Positions 7,810-11,960 of a DNA stretch of 11,960 nt are shown here, piece by piece; position 1 is the stretch's first letter, and the number at the start of each line of letters is the position of its first letter. The notes under the pieces are model-generated. The model worked only from the letters and a program-made list of their open reading frames with translations, did not search any database and was not told where the DNA came from. This DNA comes from an uncultured Clostridium sp. Lineage in GTDB: Bacteria > Bacillota > Clostridia > TANB77 > CAG-508. Location: assembly GCA_946497585.1 (NCBI GenBank), contig CAMMLF010000046.1:1-11960 (forward strand), in the 5' to 3' direction. A program made the position numbers and the translations under genes.

Positions 7810-8436
7810 TTATTCTAACTCTCCATAATTCAGTTTGCTTTTTTCTTGCTTTTCAGCTAATTTTACTTTTCTTGCTACATCTCTCCAAAAAATAAATTCT
7901 TCATTATAATATTCTAAAATTTTATTCATGAGCCATATATTAATAGTATCAAATTTTGATTGATAAGCATCCATTAATACTTTTATTTGTTCTGTTGTAA
8001 GTGATTCACATCTATAAGGAAGCTCAATGCCAACAGTATATATGTTTCCTATGCTTCGAAAAACGTTACAAAGCAGCTCATTATACCCCATATCTCTGTT
8101 TACGAATAATTTTCTGTAATCATTTGCATCAAATTTACAGTATTTTTCGTATACTTTATCAGTTTCATCCCCCATAAATTCTTTTGGGCTATAGTCTGAA
8201 TAATATACATCATCTAATTTATTTTTTTCTTTCAAATATCTTTGCTTCTTGCTAATTTTATTCTCATATTTTCTTTTTTTGTCTAAAAAATCCATAATAA
8301 TTTTTGACTTACTACCTTCAGTAGTAGTCAAGATTGTTGTTATCACTCTACTTATTTTTACCGAATTTTCATGCTCCTTCATTTTCTTTTGCTTAATTAT
8401 TTCTAGCCTCATTTGTTTATCATCTTTTCCCTTCAT
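7810..8436 (-). CDS. Hypothetical helical protein with C-terminal MNKI-EYY-W block and YGELE tail; third gene of the operon
   Basis: The gene encodes 208 residues that are lysine-rich and predicted largely helical, with no signal peptide or membrane segment. The N-terminal third is strongly basic (KMKEHENSVKISR; KKRKYENKISKKQRYLKEK). The C-terminal ~45 residues contain WLMNKILEYYNEEFIFWRD and end in NYGELE. This block aligns with the end of the 288-residue protein encoded first in the operon (MRMNKIFEYYAQEISYWEK ... DYGELE), so the two are probably paralogous at least there. The start is the ATG at 8436, with GGAGG at 8442-8446 five bases upstream. An in-frame GTG 12 bases earlier overlaps that site and is rejected. 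The gap to the next gene is 36 bases. The family is not recognised and function is unknown. Confidence 0.8.
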   Translation of the reverse strand: MKGKDDKQMRLEIIKQKKMKEHENSVKISRVITTILTTTEGSKSKIIMDFLDKKRKYENKISKKQRYLKEKNKLDDVYYSDYSPKEFMGDETDKVYEKYCKFDANDYRKLFVNRDMGYNELLCNVFRSIGNIYTVGIELPYRCESLTTEQIKVLMDAYQSKFDTINIWLMNKILEYYNEEFIFWRDVARKVKLAEKQEKSKLNYGELE

Positions 8437-8461
8437 TTTTACCTCCACGTGGCTATTATAA

Positions 8462-8776
8462 TTACATTACTCTTAAGTATATATTTCTCCAACTATTAAG
8501 TTCATCATTTATTTTCATATAGACATTAATAACACTTATCTCCGCACTTTTTAGACGTTCTATACTCAAGTCAGTTACTTCTTTTATTTGTAGTGCATAA
8601 TCTAACTTGCCATTTTGTTTCAATTCTTCTTGAATCTTTTTAATTTCATAAAAATCCTCATTTGCAAATTGAATTATTTCTTTATTTTGTAAATAAGGTT
8701 CCAATTTTTCTATATTATTAATATATTTTTTTATTTTTCCTAAGTTGTTAATATTTAAAGTTTTATTATCTTCCAT
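8462..8776 (-). CDS. Small hypothetical helical protein, second gene of the operon
   Basis: The gene encodes 104 residues, soluble and predicted to be mostly helical (KIKKYINNIEKLEPYL; EIKKIQEELKQNG). Its C-terminus, VINVYMKINDELNSWRNIYL, resembles the MNKI-x-EYY-xx-E...W block near the ends of the two flanking proteins, but it stops without the YGELE tail. It may therefore be a shortened relative. The start ATG is nine bases after the stop of the upstream gene, and its AAGGTG ribosome binding site overlaps the end of that gene, which suggests translational coupling. Function unknown. Confidence 0.75.
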   Translation of the reverse strand: MEDNKTLNINNLGKIKKYINNIEKLEPYLQNKEIIQFANEDFYEIKKIQEELKQNGKLDYALQIKEVTDLSIERLKSAEISVINVYMKINDELNSWRNIYLRVM

Positions 8777-8785
8777 ATTTTCACC

Positions 8786-9652
8786 TTATTCTAATTCACC
8801 ATAATCACTATGATCCTGCCCTTGTTCTTTGGCTCTTTGTTTTAATAATGCCTTCTCCCAATAACTTATTTCTTGCGCATAATATTCAAATATTTTATTC
8901 ATTCTCATGACATTAACATTTTTTATACATCTTTGTTCTCTCTGACTCATTGGAGAATTAATTACATGAAGATAGTATCCTGACTGAATATTTTTTGCTA
9001 CTTTATCTGCTGAAACAGATTTTAATAAATCTATATACTCCGATAGTTTTACATCTTCATCTTCACGAAATACTTTTGCAAACCTTTTAAAAAATTCTTG
9101 ATAATATCCGGTTTTTATTTTATCTTTATATAAACTTTGGCATACAAAACTATTTTCTTCGAAAAACCAAATATCTTCAATATCGCTACTATCTTCTCCC
9201 ATATCGTCTACTAAGGCTTTAGCATTTGCATGACAATCAGCTTCTACATATATCATTAATGCTTGCATAGGGTAAATCATTCTTTTTATAGACATATCTA
9301 GAATTTTTGTAGCTAGTGTATCACTACAAATAAAATCTTTAATACTATATTCACTCAATATATTTCTGCTATTTAATTTACTTAATTCTTGATTTAAAGA
9401 ACTATCTTTTTGAAAATATGCTTCTCTAAGATTTGGAATTTGTGATTTAACTCTAAAAATAGAATCTCTACATTCTCTTATTTGTTTGACAAATTCCAAA
9501 AAATTACTTTCATCTGCCATATAATGTGAAATTTGGGTTATTATATTTCTTATACTTTCTTCATTTTGCATTTCAATTTCTTCTTGCTTTGCAACTTTTT
9601 CCTCAAAACTTGAAAAATTTGATACATTAACTAAATTAGTACTATTTTGCAT
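8786..9652 (-). CDS. Hypothetical helical protein with C-terminal MNKI-EYY-W block and YGELE tail; first gene of the operon
   Basis: The gene encodes 288 residues and starts with MQNSTNLVN. The protein is predicted mainly helical and acidic (an MGEDSSDIEDIW stretch mid-protein), with no signal peptide or membrane segment. The C-terminal region MRMNKIFEYYAQEISYWEK ... DYGELE matches the end of the 208-residue protein two genes downstream, including the identical terminal YGELE. The start is set by AGGGGA at 9659-9664, six bases before the ATG. A longer frame beginning with ATG at 9709 is rejected because that codon lies in the -35 box of the consensus promoter. As first gene behind a strong promoter it should be the best-expressed member of the operon. 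I do not recognise the family and cannot assign a function. Confidence 0.82.
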   Translation of the reverse strand: MQNSTNLVNVSNFSSFEEKVAKQEEIEMQNEESIRNIITQISHYMADESNFLEFVKQIRECRDSIFRVKSQIPNLREAYFQKDSSLNQELSKLNSRNILSEYSIKDFICSDTLATKILDMSIKRMIYPMQALMIYVEADCHANAKALVDDMGEDSSDIEDIWFFEENSFVCQSLYKDKIKTGYYQEFFKRFAKVFREDEDVKLSEYIDLLKSVSADKVAKNIQSGYYLHVINSPMSQREQRCIKNVNVMRMNKIFEYYAQEISYWEKALLKQRAKEQGQDHSDYGELE

Positions 9653-9680
9653 TGTTTTTCCCCTTTTTTTTGATGTATAA

Positions 9681-9709
9681 ATTATATATCTTTTTTGAAG
9701 TAATGTCAA
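9681..9709 (-). promoter_or_regulatory. Consensus sigma-A promoter of the four-gene operon
   Basis: On the minus strand, TTGACA (9704-9709) and TATAAT (9681-9686) are separated by exactly 17 bases: a full match to the sigma-A consensus in both boxes and in spacing. Transcription should start near 9674, giving a short leader of about 20 bases before the ATG at 9652. No operator-like repeat is seen between the promoter and the gene, so strong constitutive expression is likely unless a regulator acts upstream. Confidence 0.85.
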
Positions 9710-9763
9710 TACATTATGTTATTTATCCCTTGTTTTGCTAGTATTTTCAGACTTTTGCAATAT

Positions 9764-9810
9764 ACCAGAAATAGGTAGCAATGCATAAAGCATCACTACC
9801 TATTTCTGGT
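9764..9810 (-). terminator. Long perfect hairpin between the two operons, probable terminator
   Basis: Positions 9764-9778 and 9796-9810 form a perfect 15-bp inverted repeat (core CCAGAAATAGGTAG). The 17-base loop can form an additional ATGC/GCAT stem (9781-9784 with 9790-9793), so the whole 47-base element folds as one long hairpin with a small internal loop. It begins 15 bases after the stop of the 280-residue gene, the expected terminator position for the methylthiotransferase operon. However, no T run follows on either strand, so it may instead protect the mRNA end or bind a protein. Confidence 0.5.
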
Positions 9811-9825
9811 TAGGAAAAATCAATT

Positions 9826-10668
9826 CTATTTAACAGTAAATATAGAGTTCGGATACAAAAACTTGCTCAACCTATCACTATAAGGACTTGCCATTGAAAA
9901 AGCATCACCATAGCCAGAGTCTCTAATCATATCTACTCTAACGTTTGAATGAATAATCAAAACAAGATGTCGATTCAGAATTTGGTAAAGTTCGCTTAAG
10001 GTTACGTAATTGAGGTTTTGCCCAATATCAATAGCCATTACGAACTTTGCTTGATTTTGGAAAAGCTGAGCCATAAGCCCAAAGACTTTCTTAATCTCTT
10101 CATGTCTATTTTGATATGAACTTAAAACAGACAGTCTTCTTAATGCACTTTCATATTCACTTTCCATTTTGGCATACATTATTGTAGAATAGATTTTATC
10201 AAGCTCAGTAAGAATCATCCTTCTTTGAGCATCATAGCGATATCCTCTGAAGAAATCAGAATTTGCTATGAAGTCAAACATGGAAGCACAAAAATTTCCG
10301 AGTAAATCAGATTTGTAAGTAAATTGTTGCAAGATGATTGCATCGTTCCTGTTTCCTATATTATAAAGAGTATTTTCTATAACCTCATCATGATATAAGC
10401 CAAAAACGCCAATCATACCATCACTTAGTTTGTTTTTAAGACGATTTGTAACGCAATCAATTACTCCACTTGTTACTGCATTAATATCATTTGAATTATA
10501 TGATGCAGTATCTCTTGGTAAAACTTCAGTTGCATATTCCTCTTGTTGAGAATTTCTGCATGATCTGCATGAACAACTACTATATTCTACCTGTCTATTC
10601 GTTGAATTTTTCCTTTGTCCATCACTACGTTTAGGCGATGGATTAATTAAGATTTTTCTTTTTGCCAT
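9826..10668 (-). CDS. Hypothetical protein with MAKRKIL N-terminus and CxCxxC motif, paired with a radical SAM methylthiotransferase
   Basis: The gene encodes 280 residues. The N-terminus is MAKRKILINPSPKRS, a basic start whose first seven residues equal those of the 475-residue coiled-coil protein of the adjacent operon. A polar low-complexity segment follows, containing Cys32-x-Cys34-x2-Cys37 (SCSCRSC) at residues 31-37. From about residue 60 the protein looks folded and mixed helical (GVIDCVTNRLKNKL; VFGLMAQLFQNQAKFVMAIDIG), with no signal peptide or clear membrane segment. The start ATG has AAGGAG at 10677-10682, eight bases upstream, and the gene begins 31 bases after the stop of the methylthiotransferase gene, so the two are very likely co-transcribed. 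That pairing and the cysteine cluster raise the possibility that it is a partner or substrate of the enzyme, but nothing proves it. Family not recognised. Confidence 0.8.
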   Translation of the reverse strand: MAKRKILINPSPKRSDGQRKNSTNRQVEYSSCSCRSCRNSQQEEYATEVLPRDTASYNSNDINAVTSGVIDCVTNRLKNKLSDGMIGVFGLYHDEVIENTLYNIGNRNDAIILQQFTYKSDLLGNFCASMFDFIANSDFFRGYRYDAQRRMILTELDKIYSTIMYAKMESEYESALRRLSVLSSYQNRHEEIKKVFGLMAQLFQNQAKFVMAIDIGQNLNYVTLSELYQILNRHLVLIIHSNVRVDMIRDSGYGDAFSMASPYSDRLSKFLYPNSIFTVK

Positions 10669-10699
10669 CTTTCGTTCTCCTTCACATTTGTAAAGGACC

Positions 10700-11960
10700 T
10701 TATTCTATCAAAATATTTTTGGCTTTAGATTTAAAGCCCGGTTTGAAAGCACCTCCTTGAATAATTTCATTAGCAAAGGTCAAGATTTCCTTAGTATAAA
10801 CAGTAGTTAAATACTTTTTAGCTCTTTTAGAAGCTAATTCATCTCTTGCATTGCTAATAATGGAGACGATTTTTTCGAATTCTTTTTCAAATTCGAGCTT
10901 AGATTTGGTATCTACTCCTGCAATATTGCTATACTTTTGCATAGCTTCATTGTTCAAAACTTTTTTTGGCATTCCTTTAAGCAAGTAATATGCTTTAAGA
11001 TATATGTCATTAATGGTTTCGGACTCTTCTTCTGCACTAGGAGCAGGATAGCAAGTTGCATTGAATCTTTTCTGGATTACCTCCATACGCTTATTTGCTA
11101 CTTCCTTTGGAACTTGATCATTCATTTTAGCAGCATTTGTGCCTTCTACTTTTTCATAGCTAGCTACTGCAATGTCATCAAAGTATCCCTGGGATAAGTA
11201 CAAAACAAGATTATCAAATTTTTCATCTGTTTCTCCAGGAAAACCAACAATTACCTCTGTAGAGATAATTAAATCAGGGCGTTTTTCCCGAAGAATTCTA
11301 AGATAATCACTAATCGAAACAATGTCGTACGAACGATTCATTTTCCGGAGAATTTCCGGATCATTATGCTCAATATGAAGCATAATTTCACTAATATTAT
11401 CATGATTGATGATTGTTTGAACAATATTACCAAGCCTACTTGGATTGTACCAACCAATAATAAATTTAGTATTAGGAAACTCTTCAGCAATTTGTGCCAT
11501 TAGTCTACTAATTTGAGGCTTTTTATACAGGTCAACACCATATTCTGATGTTTCCTGAGCTCCGGATATACAAATAGTAGATTCGGTTTCGTTAAGTACT
11601 CTTACTTCATCGATGATTTGCTCAATAGGCTTGCTCTTGTATTTTCCACCACAAACTTTTGGGTAAACACAATAGCTACACTTATAAAGGCAACCCTCAG
11701 AAATGATGACCGTATTTTGCCTAATAGATTTACTGGTAGTTTCGTCCTTCTTTTCAAAACACTTGAGCAATTCTCCAAAACTCTTTACTTGAATATTTGG
11801 AATATACTCAAGATCTTTGCGAAAGACTTGGGCCAAACAGCCAGTTACAATAACTTTTGCATCAGACTTAGCATTCATCCTAACATCTGCAATAACCTTG
11901 ACAGAATATGATTTGTTACTTCCAAAAGCGCATGCATAAATAATTATGACATCTGCGATT
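10700..11960 (-). CDS. MiaB/RimO-family radical SAM methylthiotransferase homologue, 5' end beyond right edge, no TRAM domain seen
   Basis: The reading frame stays open from the stop at 10700 to the right edge, so the ATG at 11878 is internal and the true start is outside. Of 419 visible residues, the first part is the end of a methylthiotransferase N-terminal (UPF0004) domain, with Cys10 (ADVIIIYACAF) and Cys41 (KVIVTGCLAQ), two of the three cysteines that hold its auxiliary iron-sulfur cluster. The radical SAM motif CxxxCxxC is Cys90, Cys94, Cys97 (SEGCLYKCSYC). LHIEHNDPEILRKMNRSYD and VIVGFPGETDEKFDNL match the MiaB/RimO core. Family members add methylthio groups to tRNA bases or to ribosomal protein S12. 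Here the last ~115 residues (from about 303) are a charged helical region, not a recognisable TRAM RNA-binding domain, so the substrate may differ. Co-transcribed with the 280-residue gene downstream. Confidence 0.88.
   Translation of the reverse strand, partial: IADVIIIYACAFGSNKSYSVKVIADVRMNAKSDAKVIVTGCLAQVFRKDLEYIPNIQVKSFGELLKCFEKKDETTSKSIRQNTVIISEGCLYKCSYCVYPKVCGGKYKSKPIEQIIDEVRVLNETESTICISGAQETSEYGVDLYKKPQISRLMAQIAEEFPNTKFIIGWYNPSRLGNIVQTIINHDNISEIMLHIEHNDPEILRKMNRSYDIVSISDYLRILREKRPDLIISTEVIVGFPGETDEKFDNLVLYLSQGYFDDIAVASYEKVEGTNAAKMNDQVPKEVANKRMEVIQKRFNATCYPAPSAEEESETINDIYLKAYYLLKGMPKKVLNNEAMQKYSNIAGVDTKSKLEFEKEFEKIVSIISNARDELASKRAKKYLTTVYTKEILTFANEIIQGGAFKPGFKSKAKNILIE

Noticed and set aside
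7566..8461. Plus-strand open frames antisense to the operon (7566-7769, 7595-7807, 8249-8461)
   Set aside because: Their phenylalanine/leucine/serine-rich translations are the complement of lysine/glutamate-rich coiled-coil coding sequence, not real membrane proteins.
9653..9709. Upstream ATG extension of the 288-residue protein by 19 codons
   Set aside because: The ATG at 9709 overlaps the -35 box of a perfect consensus promoter, so it would not be transcribed; the ATG at 9652 has its own AGGGGA site.
11798..11878. ATG at 11878 as the start of the methylthiotransferase gene
   Set aside because: The frame remains open to the right edge and encodes conserved N-terminal family sequence with the auxiliary-cluster cysteine (ADVIIIYACAF), so the ATG is internal.
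10937..11911. Plus-strand open frames antisense to the methylthiotransferase gene (10937-11197 and 11618-11911)
   Set aside because: They lie opposite conserved radical SAM coding sequence and lack ribosome binding sites.

Overview
The window looks like chromosomal DNA from a low-GC Bacillota (Firmicutes), most likely of the clostridial type. The sequence is strongly A+T rich, genes are preceded by GGAGG-type ribosome binding sites, promoters fit sigma-A (one is a perfect TTGACA-N17-TATAAT), and the SecA is a full-length Gram-positive-style protein with a C-terminal SEC-C zinc motif. I cannot name the species.

Layout. (1) Left edge, 1-256, minus strand: the 5' end of an AAA-ATPase-like gene of the PF09820 type, running off the window. 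(2) 536-2518, plus strand: a 660-residue protein whose N-terminal part carries the full R / STS / ExE signature of a mono-ADP-ribosyltransferase, joined to a long charged helical region. It shares a divergent promoter region with (1). (3) 2630-3250, minus: a single-pass membrane-anchored protein of unknown function. (4) 3442-6189, minus: secA, the only housekeeping gene recognised with certainty, with a promoter upstream and an A/T-rich hairpin terminator downstream. (5) 6346-9652, minus: a four-gene operon of unrecognised proteins that starts at a consensus promoter and ends at a clear intrinsic terminator. Gene order in transcription: 288-aa helical protein, 104-aa protein, 208-aa protein, 475-aa coiled-coil protein. 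(6) 9826-11960, minus: a 280-aa unknown protein directly downstream of a MiaB/RimO-family radical SAM methylthiotransferase homologue that runs off the right edge and lacks a recognisable TRAM domain.

The most interesting part is regions 5 and 6 together. The 288-aa and 208-aa proteins share a C-terminal block (MNKI-x-EYY-xx-E...W) and the identical last five residues YGELE. The 104-aa protein between them ends in a weaker version of the same block without the tail. The 475-aa coiled-coil protein and the 280-aa protein of the neighbouring operon both begin MAKRKIL. The 475-aa protein has about six consecutive 11-residue (hendecad) repeats. These shared tags suggest that the two operons encode parts of one system, possibly a structural or membrane-associated assembly with a radical SAM modifying enzyme. 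No known system is recognised, and this linkage is inference.

No intergenic gap exceeds 300 bases. The longest (257-535) holds the two divergent promoters. No tRNA, rRNA, CRISPR array, insertion sequence or attachment site was seen.
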